DNA from: DAOUEO01 sp963763495
GTDB lineage: Bacteria > Chloroflexota > Dehalococcoidia > DSTF01 > JALHUB01
Assembly: GCA_963763495.1 (NCBI GenBank)
Contig: CAVXOY010000018.1
Span: 1 to 64,000, forward strand
DNA: 64,000 nucleotides
Direction: 5' to 3'
Part shown: positions 54,845 to 64,000 of the stretch, in pieces
How the letters are laid out: each line of letters starts with the position of its first letter
Numbering within the stretch: the stretch's first letter is position 1
The notes under the pieces: model-generated
The model's database searches: none
Seen by the model: only the letters and a program-made list of their open reading frames with translations
What the model was told of the DNA's origin: nothing
Program-made: the position numbers and the translations under genes

Positions 54845-56517
54845 GACTGCGTTGACAAGACTGATGCGATGGTCACCGGAGAGGCGGGCTCCGTGTCCAC
54901 CATGACGTTGATGCAGGCGGGCCGGCCGCTGGCGAATGCCCGCTCCAGCGCTGCTGCCACCTCCGTCGGCTTCTCTACCAACTCGCCGTACACTCCGAAG
55001 CCCTCCGCCGCTCGCTCGTAGTGCACGACTCCCAGCTCTGTCCCCACCACCCGGTCCTGGCCCCAGCGGAGTTGCTGCTCGTGCTTCACCATCCCCCAGG
55101 CCTGGTCGTTGTTCACCACCACCACTATCGGTAGCTTGTGGCGCACCGCCGTCTCGAACTCGGCGAAGTTCAGGCCCAGCGAGCCGTCGCCGGTGATGAC
55201 GAGTACCCGCTTGCCCGGATGGGCGAGCTGCGCCGCCAGCCCGAAGGGGATGCCCGTTCCCAGGCAGCCGAGGTAGCCGTAGCAGATCATATGCCCCGGC
55301 TTCGCCATCGTCGCCGCCATCTGCATCCAGACGTACGTCTCACCCCCGTCGACGACGAGGATGTCGTCGTCCCCCAGGAAACTGTTCACCTCCGACGCCA
55401 GCCGGAAGGGGTGCATCGGCACCGCATCCGATTCCAGCGCCTCTTTGTACAGGAACCGGCTGCCCTGCTTCGCGTTCTGCAGCGTCGTCAGCCACTCGGG
55501 GCGGTCGGGAAACTGCCGGCCCGCCGCTGCCCGGCTGAGCGCCCGCAGCGCCTCCCGGCAATCGGCCACGATTCCCAAATCAACATCCCGGTTGCGCCCG
55601 ATCTCCTCGCCCTCAATATCCACCTGGATCACCTTCGCCTCCGGCGCTATCCAGCGGCCTCCGCCCATGAACATGCCCATCCGCGCTCCCAGGAGCACCA
55701 CCAGATCGGGCTGACCGTCCGGAATCATCCCCAGGATCGCCATCGTTCCCAGGCCGCCTGCTCCGAGGGGATGCCCGTCCTCCGGCACCGACCCTCGCGT
55801 CATGCCGTTTGCCAGCACCGGCGTCTGCGTCTGTTCAGCAAACTCCCGCAACTCCGCCGTCGCGCCGGCGAACCAGACGCCGCGCCCGGCGACGATAAGA
55901 GGACGTTTCGCCGCCGCCAGCAGCGTGAGCATCTCCTCCACCGCCTCCGGCGAAGGAGCGGGCGCCGCCTGCGGCCGGTACGTTTCCGGCAACCTTACTG
56001 CCGCCTCATCCACCTTGGCGAACAGCACGTCCATCGGTATCTCCAGAAAGACCGGCCCCGGCCTGCCCGTCGTTGCCTGACGGAAGGCCATCGCTGTGAA
56101 CTCCCCTATCCGCTCCGGCGTCAGCACCGTCCGCGCCCACTTGGTGATCGGCTTGAAGAGCGACAGCCCGTCGAAGTCCTGGAGGGATAGCATCTCGTCT
56201 TCCTTGACAGCGTGGCGGCCGCCCACCACCACCATCGGCACCGCGTCCATCTGCGCGTCCAGCACTGCTGTCACCACGTTAGCCACCCCCGGCCCGGCCG
56301 TCACGATCGCCACCCCCGCCTGGCCGGTCGCCCTTGCCCAACCTTCCGCCATGTGGCCGGCCGCCGCCTCGTGCCGGGCGTCATAGACCTTGATGTTGTG
56401 GTCGAGGCAGGCCTGGAAGATGGGGTCGATGTGTCCCCCGTGCAGCCCGAAGACTTGCCTGACCCCTTCTCGCTCCAGCATCCTGACGAAAACCTCGCCG
56501 CCGTGTATCTGGGCCAT
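54841..56517 (-). CDS. Thiamine-pyrophosphate enzyme (acetolactate synthase/2-hydroxyacyl-CoA lyase-like)
   Basis: An intact 558-residue TPP enzyme. The PYR domain has QVFGLHGGHIDPIFQACLDH and the catalytic Glu in YDARHEAAAGHMAEGWARAT. The central domain has LIVAGRGVWFAGATAELREF. The PP domain cofactor motif is VLVITGDGSLGLNFAEFETA ending IVVVVNNDQAWG. The ATG at 56517 is preceded by minus-strand aaaggac. The open frame upstream to 56706 is not conserved. Paralogous with the convergent gene. It could act as an oxalyl-CoA- or hydroxyacyl-CoA-type lyase; substrate unproven. Confidence 0.85.
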   Translation of the reverse strand: MAQIHGGEVFVRMLEREGVRQVFGLHGGHIDPIFQACLDHNIKVYDARHEAAAGHMAEGWARATGQAGVAIVTAGPGVANVVTAVLDAQMDAVPMVVVGGRHAVKEDEMLSLQDFDGLSLFKPITKWARTVLTPERIGEFTAMAFRQATTGRPGPVFLEIPMDVLFAKVDEAAVRLPETYRPQAAPAPSPEAVEEMLTLLAAAKRPLIVAGRGVWFAGATAELREFAEQTQTPVLANGMTRGSVPEDGHPLGAGGLGTMAILGMIPDGQPDLVVLLGARMGMFMGGGRWIAPEAKVIQVDIEGEEIGRNRDVDLGIVADCREALRALSRAAAGRQFPDRPEWLTTLQNAKQGSRFLYKEALESDAVPMHPFRLASEVNSFLGDDDILVVDGGETYVWMQMAATMAKPGHMICYGYLGCLGTGIPFGLAAQLAHPGKRVLVITGDGSLGLNFAEFETAVRHKLPIVVVVNNDQAWGMVKHEQQLRWGQDRVVGTELGVVHYERAAEGFGVYGELVEKPTEVAAALERAFASGRPACINVMVDTEPASPVTIASVLSTQS

Positions 56518-56729
56518 CTTCCCGTCCTTTCTCTCCGAAAGCCGTGATCTGGCTGTAGCTCTGGGATGGAAATCGCTGGGGCTAATATAGCACCGTCGCT
56601 GCGATGGTGGGAGACTGCTTCCGAGCCTTCGTCGAGCGGTCCCGGCTATCTGCGTCCTTGACGTAATCCCCCCCAACTGATAGACAATATGGAGGGCACT
56701 ATCCACGATACCTTAGGTTGGGGCGGGGT

Positions 56730-58785
56730 ATGAGTTCAACCGGGTTGGCCGACGTTGAGGCCCACTGGGGCCGCAAGATCGTCGGGATCACTGTCGCGAT
56801 TGTCGTGGCCGCCATCGGCGCGTTTTTTGCCTACCGTGCCTTCTTCAGCGGTGGCGACAGCAAGCAGGAGCCTTACCAGCCGCAGACCGTCGGCAAGATG
56901 ACCCTGCGCTCCATGATCACGACCTCGGGCGTAGCCATATCCCAGGATGAGGCCGTTCTCAGCTTCTCCCTTCCCGGCCAGATCACTGACATCAAAGTCG
57001 AACTCGGCGACGAAGTGAAGTTCGACCAGCCTCTCATGAGCGTAAAGGCCGAAGAACTGGAAAACGCCCTTGCCGTCGCCCAGTCCAACCTCGCCGTCGC
57101 CCGTCTCCATCTCCGGAAGCTCCAGGAAGGTGCCACCTCCGCTGAGCTTGTCGCTGCCGAGGACGCCGTGACCGGCGCCGGGGCTGCGCTCACCAAGGCC
57201 GAGAACGACCTGCATGACGCCCTCGATCCGCCGGAAGAGGCCGACCTGACCGCCGCCGAGCAGGCCGTGACGACCGCCGAGGCCGCTCTCTCCTCCGCCG
57301 AAAGCAAGCTCAACATCCTTCAGAACGGGGCGTCTGACGCTGACGTGGCTGCCGCTGAGGCAAACCTCATCCAGGCTGAGACCAGCTACTCGCAGGCCGA
57401 AAGGAACCTGGAGTCGGCCGAGGAGGACGAAGACAACGCTGCCAGCGGCTTCGAACTGGCGGCCGAGGACGTACTGCGATATCGATGGCCACCTGGAGGA
57501 CATCTGCGCCGATGTGCTGGCCAACAACTACGAGGACCCCCTGACCACCGATCAGGTGGACGCTCTCTCGGAGAGTGTCGCGCCCGAGCCCACGCCCACC
57601 CGAACCCCCGGCCCCTCCCCCACCCGAACACCGACGCCGACTCCTATGCCACCCACCGCTACACCTACGCCGTGCGGCGATCCTTGCCCGACCTTGACGC
57701 CGACACCCACGCGTACGCCTCGAAATACTCCCGAGCCGATTACCGATATTGAGAACGCCACGGGCAACCTCATCTATGCCAGCAACACCTACCGTAACAG
57801 CATAACCGCTGTCGAGAATGCCGAGGACGATGTCACGATGACCGAAGCCCTCTATGTGGCGGCGGACCTCGCCCTCCAGGAACTCCAGGACGGCGCCTCA
57901 GCCGAGGAGATCACCGCCGCCGAAGATGCGGTCGAGTCCGCCCGCGCTCAGCTTACCGCCAGCCAGGCTGCCCTTCAGAGAGTAATCGACGGAGCGTCCG
58001 ACACGACGGTCGCGAACCTCTACGCCGCCACCGACAAAGCGCGCGCCACCCTCGCCTCCGCCGTCAGCGCCCGCGACGAATTGCGCGCGGGAGCCACAAA
58101 CACCGAGACGGCGCTACAGGAACAGGAGGTTACTCAGGCCGAGCTGGCCGTCGAAAGGGCCCGTGACGCTCTTGACGAGGCCACCCTCCGTTCACCGTTC
58201 GATGGTGTTGTCTCTTCCTTACCGGTCAAGGTAGGCCAGTTTGTCAGCTCTGCCACGCCTGCCGCTACCATACTCACCCCAGGCGCCCTCCTGTTCGAGC
58301 TCAATATCGGTGAGACGGAACTGCCTAACATCAAGGTTGGCCAGGTGGGCGGCCTCATATTCGATGCTATACAGGGGAAAGTCTATCCCATCCGTGTGGT
58401 CGCCATCGGCCTGTCCCCCGAGATCCAGCAGGGTGTCATCATCTACAAGGTTCGCACCCAGATCATAAGTGGCCTCGATGACCCCGCAGGACCGCGGCCG
58501 GCGCCCGGAATGAACGGCTCTGCCTCTATCATCGCCGATCAGAAAGCAGACGTGGTTGCTATCCCCAGCGCCTTGATCCGGCGCCGGGGCAACGAAAAGG
58601 TCGTGGAAGTCGTTGTCGACGGCCAGATCGAACTGCGCCCGGTGGAGACCGGCCTCAGCGATGGTGAGAACATTGAGATCACCAGCGGGCTCAACGTCGG
58701 CGACGTGATCGCTGTGCGTGGAGTGGGACTGGCAAGCACGAGCACGACCAAGAGGCATGAAGAGCTGCCGGAAGGGATCCGCTAG
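56730..58785 (+). CDS. Efflux adaptor (HlyD/MacA-like) with Pro/Thr-rich insert, frameshifted
   Basis: ATG 56730. N-terminal membrane helix (IVGITVAIVVAAIGAFFAYR), first half of the lipoyl/barrel (SFSLPGQITDIKVELGDEVK), then a long coiled coil (ELENALAVAQSNLAVARLHL). Near 57475 the frame changes and the middle contains a threonine-proline-rich stretch with a Cys pair (CGDPC). A second coiled coil and the lipoyl second half follow (VERARDALDEATLRSPFDGV), then barrel and membrane-proximal domains (VVAIPSALIRRRGNEKVVEV; GLNVGDVIAVRG). Joined length about 685 residues, long for the family. It should link the MacB-type transporter encoded next to an outer layer or substrate. Confidence 0.8.
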
Positions 58786-58804
58786 AGGTGGTTGAGAGGC
58801 GGCG

Positions 58805-59542
58805 GTGATCAAGCTTGTCGGCATCAACAAAGTGTACAAAGCGGGTGACGTGCCGATCTATGCTTTGCGAGACGTCAGCCTCGAACTACCTGATGGTGAG
58901 TTCATAGCCATCATCGGCCCTTCCGGTTCCGGCAAATCGACCCTCATGAACATCATCGGCTGCCTTGATGTCCCCACGTCAGGTAAGTACAGCCTTGACG
59001 GGGTGGCGGTTGACACCCTCGGTGATAACGCCCTCGCCACGATCAGGAACCGTAGGATCGGCTTCGTCTTCCAGAGCTTCAACCTTCTGCCCCGGCTCAC
59101 CGCAATCGAGCAGGTCGAGGTGCCCCTCACCTACCGCGGTGCCAGTAACCGCCGCAAACTGGCCCGCCAGGCCCTGATAGACGTCGGCCTCGGCGACCGT
59201 CTTCACCATCGACCTACTCAGCTTTCCGGCGGTCAGCAGCAGCGGGTTGCCATCGCCCGCGCCATCGTGAGTAGACCTTCCATCATTCTCGCTGACGAGC
59301 CCACCGGCGCCCTCGACAGCTCCACCAGTACCGAGATCATGCGCATCTTCGAGGCCCTAAACCATGAGATGGGCATGACCATTATCTTCGTGACCCATGA
59401 AAGAGAGGTTGCCGGCTGCACCCGCCGGATTATCCAACTCCGTGACGGGCAGGTAGTCAGCGACGCCGCCACTCCCGCCGCAGCGGAACTCTCCGCCTCC
59501 GCCTACCTCCAGGAGTCCCTTGTTGAGGAGCCTTCGGCTTGA
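58805..59542 (+). CDS. MacB/LolD-type ABC transporter ATPase
   Basis: A 245-residue ATPase. Walker [22 protein letters not shown]-loop [15 protein letters not shown], signature [24 protein letters not shown] block at 130-150, Walker [18 protein letters not shown] and H-loop [13 protein letters not shown]. Starts at GTG 58805, 19 bases after the adaptor stop. It powers the MacB-like permease encoded next, moving a peptide, lipid or drug-like substrate. Confidence 0.93.
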   Translation: MIKLVGINKVYKAGDVPIYALRDVSLELPDGEFIAIIGPSGSGKSTLMNIIGCLDVPTSGKYSLDGVAVDTLGDNALATIRNRRIGFVFQSFNLLPRLTAIEQVEVPLTYRGASNRRKLARQALIDVGLGDRLHHRPTQLSGGQQQRVAIARAIVSRPSIILADEPTGALDSSTSTEIMRIFEALNHEMGMTIIFVTHEREVAGCTRRIIQLRDGQVVSDAATPAAAELSASAYLQESLVEEPSA

Positions 59543-60807
59543 ACCCTTTCGACACCATCCCGATAGCCCTTCGCGCCCTCGCCGCCAACAAGCTGCGTTC
59601 CTCGCTCACCATGCTCGGCATCATCATCGGCGTGGGCGCCGTCATCGCCCTCATGGCTGCCGGCCAAGGTGCTCAGAAGGGCATCACCGACCGCATAAGA
59701 GGATTGGGCAGCAATCTCCTCTTCATCCGCCCCGGTCAGCCTGAGGACAACAAGAACAACGACCCGACCGGCGGGCAGGTCTTCACCCTGGTTAGCACCG
59801 ACGCCGATGCGATCAACAACCCCGACCGCTTCCCCTATGTGGAGAGCGTCGCCGCTCAGGTGTTCTTCGAAGCCCCCATCACTTCCGGCGGGCAGAGCAT
59901 GCAAGTCAACTTTACCGGCGTCACCCCGGACTACCAGTTCACCCGCGACCACTACGTTGCCTCGGGGCGCTTCATAACCGACGACGACGTAACCCGGAAG
60001 GGCCTAGTCGCCGTCCTCGGTCCTAATGTCGCCGAGAATCTCTTCGGCGACGTCGATCCTATAGGTCGGACGGCGCGGTTGACTGTGGGGGCTTTCAGAA
60101 TCTACTTCAGCTTCAACTTTCTCATCGTAGGTGTCATGGAGCGCAAGGGCGCCACCGCCACCGGCGATGAGGACGATCTCGTGATCATCCCCCTGCCCAC
60201 GATGCAGGCGCGCATACCCTACATCCGCAATCCCAAGGGGCTCAGCAACGTCCACCAGATAACGGTAAAGATCTCCAGCTCCGACAAGTTCGGTCAGGCC
60301 AAGGAGGAGATAGCCGCCCTCCTGCGCGACCGCCACGGCGTCACCAAAGACGACTTCACCATTCGCTCTCAGGAAGACCTTGTCGCAACCGTCTCCGAGG
60401 TGTCACAGACGCTTACCATCCTCCTCGGCAGCATCGCCGGCATATCGCTCGTCGTTGGCGGCATCGGCATCATGAACATCATGCTCGTCTCTGTCACCGA
60501 GAGGACGCGCGAGATCGGCATCCGCAAGGCCCTCGGCGCCAAACGCCGCGACATTCTCGCTCAGTTCATGGTCGAGGCCATCACGGTCACCATGCTGGGA
60601 GGACTAACGGGCATACTCGTGGGGGTGCTGGCAGCCCGTTTGGCCGATGGACAGCATGTCTTCGGGCGGGACCTCCAGACAGCCGTCACGCCCCTTTCGA
60701 TCATGATTGCCTTCAGCGTCTCGGCTGTCATCGGCCTCTTCTTCGGCATATACCCCGCCTACAACGCTTCCCGCCTCAACCCCATCGAGGCCCTCCGCCA
60801 CGAATAG
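59539..60807 (+). CDS. MacB-type ABC transporter permease
   Basis: A 422-residue permease from TTG 59539, overlapping the ATPase stop by four bases. N-terminal helix ([20 protein letters not shown]), a large extracellular MacB_PCD domain (residues 45-250), then the FtsX domain with three helices ([58 protein letters not shown]) and [20 protein letters not shown]. Order and overlaps show an adaptor-ATPase-permease operon. Confidence 0.93.
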   Translation: MNPFDTIPIALRALAANKLRSSLTMLGIIIGVGAVIALMAAGQGAQKGITDRIRGLGSNLLFIRPGQPEDNKNNDPTGGQVFTLVSTDADAINNPDRFPYVESVAAQVFFEAPITSGGQSMQVNFTGVTPDYQFTRDHYVASGRFITDDDVTRKGLVAVLGPNVAENLFGDVDPIGRTARLTVGAFRIYFSFNFLIVGVMERKGATATGDEDDLVIIPLPTMQARIPYIRNPKGLSNVHQITVKISSSDKFGQAKEEIAALLRDRHGVTKDDFTIRSQEDLVATVSEVSQTLTILLGSIAGISLVVGGIGIMNIMLVSVTERTREIGIRKALGAKRRDILAQFMVEAITVTMLGGLTGILVGVLAARLADGQHVFGRDLQTAVTPLSIMIAFSVSAVIGLFFGIYPAYNASRLNPIEALRHE

Positions 60808-60841
60808 CGCTCCCGACAGTGCGGGTGGCCGTTTCTGCCGC

Positions 60842-61492
60842 CTATCCGCCGCTCTGCCTATGGCCCGGCCCCAAGATCCCCTGGAAGAAGGCGACGACCT
60901 CCTTTGTCATCGCCTCCTCCTGTCCCCACCAGAAATGGTCAGCGCCCGGGACGATGACTTTCCGGTGTTCCCCCTTAAGAGAGGGGACAATATCCTCCAG
61001 CCGCTCGGCGGGAGCGATGACGTCATCCGCCCCAAACACGAAGAGCGCCGGACAACGCAGCTCCCATCCCGAGAGATCCTGCATGGCCAAGGGCGGCGAG
61101 ACCGCGGCTACCCCCCGCACGCGCTCGTCGACCGCCGTCAGAGCCACCAGCGCCCCGAAGGAATAACCGGCAAGTCCCATCCTGCCGCCGTCGACGTCAG
61201 GTGCCCCCTCCAGGTAATCGAGCGCGGCCTGAACGTCGCCGCGCTCCTCGATGCCGCCCCCATACGAGCCTTGGCTGGCGCCGCTGCCCCGAAAGTTGAA
61301 CCGCAGCGCCCCGATTCCCGCCGACGCCAGCCCCTCGCAGATCGCGACCACCACCGAGTTGTGCATGTCGCCGCCGTACAGCGGATGGGGATGGCATACT
61401 GCCACCGCCGGAAAAGGAGAACCGGCCTCGGGTCGGTGAAAGACCCCCTCCAGCGTCAGCCCGCCGGCGGAGAAGGTGACATACTGTTCCAC
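60842..61492 (-). CDS. Alpha/beta hydrolase (dienelactone-hydrolase-like)
   Basis: A 216-residue alpha/beta hydrolase. Early HPHPLYGGDMHNSVVVAICE, the RFNFRGSGASQG loop and nucleophile GLAGYSFGALVALTAV (G-x-S-x-G). The Asp is in LFVFGADDVIAP and the His in VPGADHFWWGQEEAM. This pattern matches the YheT/2-hydroxymuconic-like subgroup with HPHP instead of an oxyanion loop. Substrate unknown. It is convergent with the MacB permease gene. Confidence 0.85.
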   Translation of the reverse strand: MEQYVTFSAGGLTLEGVFHRPEAGSPFPAVAVCHPHPLYGGDMHNSVVVAICEGLASAGIGALRFNFRGSGASQGSYGGGIEERGDVQAALDYLEGAPDVDGGRMGLAGYSFGALVALTAVDERVRGVAAVSPPLAMQDLSGWELRCPALFVFGADDVIAPAERLEDIVPSLKGEHRKVIVPGADHFWWGQEEAMTKEVVAFFQGILGPGHRQSGG

Positions 61493-61695
61493 TGACGCAC
61501 TCCAAAGAGAAAGTTGGCCCGCGTGCCCGCTCGTGAGGGAGATCTGCTCCCGCCGGGGTTAGGAGGGCGGCTGCTAGACAACCTTTCTCATCAGGCAGGG
61601 CGGGTGCCGGCCATCGAAATGGACGTAGCCGGAATGACACGCTGTGAGATTGGAGAACGATTCCTCCGCAAAGGCATATCTTAGTCAGGCCCTGA

Positions 61696-62196
61696 TCAAG
61701 GCCCGTTGATATGCGCGATGTTCTTGGCGTCAAACTTACGGAGTAGTTCCCGGAAGCTCTCTCTCTCCTTGAGCGACAGCACTCCGAATAGTTCGGCGTG
61801 GATCTCACACCAGGCGCGCTGGGTGTTCCGCCGTACCTCGTGGCCCTTCGCGGTGGGCGCGACCAGCACCTTGCGCCGGTCCTTGGGGTCGTTCGTGCGT
61901 TCCAGCAGTCCCCGTTCGCACATCCGGTCGACAAGGGTGGTTACGCTTGGGCTCTCCTGCAGCAAGAACCGCGCCAGCGCCTTGATGGTGATGGGCTCCG
62001 GGTTGTTGGCAAATCGCGTCAGCGCGATTGCCTGGGGGATCGTCACGTTCCACTTCGCCAGGGCTCGCTCGCTCTCTTTGCGGAGGATGACGGAGGCGAT
62101 ATACAGCAGACTCCATTCCTCGCGGTTGGCCTCTTCCAAGCCTTGTGCTAACTCGCATTCCTCGCGGCTGGCTGCCGCCGAGCTATACATTGTCAT
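61696..62196 (-). CDS. MarR-family transcription regulator
   Basis: A 166-residue regulator. Winged helix: ITIKALARFLLQESPSVTTL, VDRMCERGLLERTNDPKDRR, KVLVAPTAKGHEVRR. The N-terminal and C-terminal helices form the dimer. It is divergent from another MarR gene and upstream of the alpha/beta hydrolase. It may control that hydrolase and the neighbouring gene in response to a phenolic or similar ligand. Confidence 0.88.
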   Translation of the reverse strand: MTMYSSAAASREECELAQGLEEANREEWSLLYIASVILRKESERALAKWNVTIPQAIALTRFANNPEPITIKALARFLLQESPSVTTLVDRMCERGLLERTNDPKDRRKVLVAPTAKGHEVRRNTQRAWCEIHAELFGVLSLKERESFRELLRKFDAKNIAHINGP

Positions 62197-62255
62197 GGCT
62201 CGTCTCCTTGATGGGAACGACTGTCACTACCACCCGTTCCCCTGCGCGGGTAAAT

Positions 62256-62284
62256 AGTAGCACACTAACTAAGAGAATGCTACT
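62256..62284 (+). promoter_or_regulatory. Inverted repeat over the MarR promoter
   Basis: agtagca (62256-62262) and tgctact (62278-62284) are exact inverted repeats with a 15-base centre. The right arm ends on the first T of a TTGACA (62284-62289), which is followed after 17 bases by TACGAA (62307-62312). Candidate operator for either MarR. Confidence 0.5.
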
Positions 62285-62483
62285 TGACAAGCGAGTAGGA
62301 GTCGGGTACGAATTAAGAGATCGTGTCTATTCATTTAAGGCTAGTCAGCTTTCTGCTGATGGACTCCAGGTCGTCCGTCGCTACCCGTGGCATCAGGGTT
62401 TGACGACGACCCCACTAATTGGTCTGTTGAGAGGGATAGTGACCCTTTTTCAGAGAGCAAGTGAGAACATGGAGGTATGACCA

Positions 62484-62984
62484 ATGGCAGGCAAGACACC
62501 GTTTCCTAAAGTAGTGGATGTCGACAAGGTCAAGGGGCTAAGTGAGTGGCACGCGCTCTACCAGGCGTACAATGCCGTTTTCAAGGTCCAAGAGCTCGCC
62601 CTTATCGCCCAGGGCATATCGCTGCCCCAGCTCCAGCTCCTATCCCTGCTGGCCTATGAGCAGCGCCCCCTCGCCATCAGCGAGCTCGCCACCTGGATGG
62701 TTAAGGAGCCCAACAGCCTCACCGGCCTCGTCGACCGCGCCGAAGCCAAAGGCTGGGTCCACACCCACGGCGACCCCAAGGACCGGCGCAAGCGGCTCGT
62801 AGAGTTCACGACGGCCGGCGTCAAGAAGTTCGAAGAGGCCTTCAACCTCTCCAACGCCGTTGCCGCCAAGCTCTTCGGCAAGCTCAATGCCAGCGAACTG
62901 AACCAACTGAAGAACGCCAGCACGAAGCTCCGCGACGCTGCCCGCACTGACCTGGCGAAGCGGCCCACCTTCCGCGGCTTCTAG
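62484..62984 (+). CDS. MarR-family transcription regulator
   Basis: A 166-residue MarR protein, same size as the divergent one. Winged helix: LAISELATWMVKEPNSLTGL, VDRAEAKGWVHTHGDPKDRR and KRLVEFTTAGVKKFEEA. The DPKDRRKRL wing is a family hallmark. Start ATG has ggaggt upstream. Paired with the other MarR across a shared control region. Confidence 0.88.
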   Translation: MAGKTPFPKVVDVDKVKGLSEWHALYQAYNAVFKVQELALIAQGISLPQLQLLSLLAYEQRPLAISELATWMVKEPNSLTGLVDRAEAKGWVHTHGDPKDRRKRLVEFTTAGVKKFEEAFNLSNAVAAKLFGKLNASELNQLKNASTKLRDAARTDLAKRPTFRGF

Positions 62985-63290
62985 GCACGTTCCTTTCGCC
63001 GCCGAGGCGAACGCTGGGCACAGCGATCTCTCGCTTCCTGACCCTGGTCGAGTAGATACGCTGCTTGCCCGTCCGGCTCATCGCGAAGCAAGACGACGCT
63101 GCCGTCGACAGATGCGAGTCTGAGCGGCAGCGTCGTCTACTCTTGTCCCGCGGTCCTCTACGGCGTCGCCGTAGGGTACGGTCTGAGCACGGCTCGACCG
63201 GTTAGCGACAATTGCCTCCGTCGCTGACCGAGAATCTCACACGGACAGCGCCCGCTTCGGCGGGATCAGGCTCCCCTGTCACCCTGCCAC
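62985..63290. other. Intergenic region with a long hairpin
   Basis: No gene is supported. A 14-base perfect stem (agacgacgctgccg / cggcagcgtcgtct) spans 63091-63138 with a 20-base loop and is followed by tactcttgt, a weak T-tract. It is likely the end of the MarR transcript. Confidence 0.5.
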
Positions 63291-63319
63291 TTGACGCTAC
63301 GGCCCCTGATCGCTAAATA
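63291..63319 (+). promoter_or_regulatory. groEL promoter
   Basis: TTGACG (63291-63296), a 17-base spacer and TAAATA (63314-63319). The predicted start point falls at the first base of the CIRCE element. Confidence 0.75.
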
Positions 63320-63326
63320 TATAGTG

Positions 63327-63353
63327 TTAGCACTCTCCCCGAACGAGTGCTAA
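63327..63353 (+). promoter_or_regulatory. CIRCE operator (HrcA site)
   Basis: TTAGCACTC, nine bases (tccccgaac), GAGTGCTAA: a perfect match to the CIRCE consensus. It lies at the predicted +1 of groEL. Confidence 0.97.
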
Positions 63354-63395
63354 AATATCGCCTGTAGCAAGAACAAAATCCATCACAAGGAGTGA

Positions 63396-64000
<605 letters not shown>

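Overview
The window looks like a high-GC (roughly 60-65%), monoderm-type bacterial chromosome segment. It is most likely from the Chloroflexota, possibly Dehalococcoidia. That placement is inferred from the mix of lipoproteins, C-terminally anchored surface proteins, an HrcA/CIRCE heat-shock system and catabolic enzymes (a 4-hydroxybutyryl-CoA-dehydratase-like enzyme, an SCP2-type thiolase, an enoyl-CoA hydratase, nitronate monooxygenase-like, thiamine-pyrophosphate and amidohydrolase enzymes). No rRNA is present to confirm it. No CRISPR array, prophage or transposase was seen.

A technical point governs how to read everything else. About 30 single-base frame breaks run through otherwise well-conserved genes, including essential ones (pyrG, pyrE, lepB, groEL). 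Several sit in short homopolymers, and joining the two frames restores a normal family protein. I treat these as probable sequencing indels and give the whole gene span as one CDS.

Layout. 0.1-13 kb: small-molecule and acyl-CoA metabolism (VOC protein, two SDRs, nitroreductase, hot-dog hydratase, enoyl-CoA hydratase, thiolase, aquaporin, AbfD-like dehydratase, nitronate monooxygenase-like enzyme), an AT-richer pair of tandem small genes of unknown function, and an RRM/zinc-ribbon cluster. 13-21 kb: a saccharopine-dehydrogenase-like protein, an ECF sigma factor divergent from a Cys-rich protein and a 2TM protein, tRNA-Lys with a broken partial copy 1.1 kb away, lepB-pyrE, then ECF sigma/anti-sigma/SIMPL lipoprotein. 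21-27 kb: a YVTN beta-propeller surface protein, then a metal-transport group (PRC-MgtE_N-CBS sensor protein, divergent Nramp, ZIP) behind an attenuator-like leader. 27-33 kb: pyrG, transaldolase, rho, LysM-M23 peptidase, MBL-fold protein. 33-47 kb: hrcA-grpE-(PLD-like insert)-dnaK, then an ECF sigma gene overlapping a zinc-finger/O6-methylguanine methyltransferase fusion, a damaged diguanylate cyclase, an MFS symporter, dnaJ-prmA-rsmE and an M23 lipoprotein. 47-64 kb: a DUF2961 hydrolase, a degenerate-GGDEF/HD-GYP protein, amidohydrolase, nitroreductase, two convergent TPP enzymes, an adaptor-MacB-permease ABC exporter, an alpha/beta hydrolase, two divergent MarR regulators and CIRCE-controlled groEL running off the right edge.

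The most notable system is at 38.06-39.40 kb. An ECF sigma factor overlaps by 4 bases a protein that joins an anti-sigma-type zinc finger to a DNA-alkyl methyltransferase. This suggests an Ada-like alkylation response run through a sigma factor. The MgtE_N/CBS protein paired with a Nramp lacking the canonical metal motifs, behind a terminator hairpin that also masks the ribosome-binding site, is the second. A family of interspersed intergenic repeats (four copies plus a fragment) is the third.
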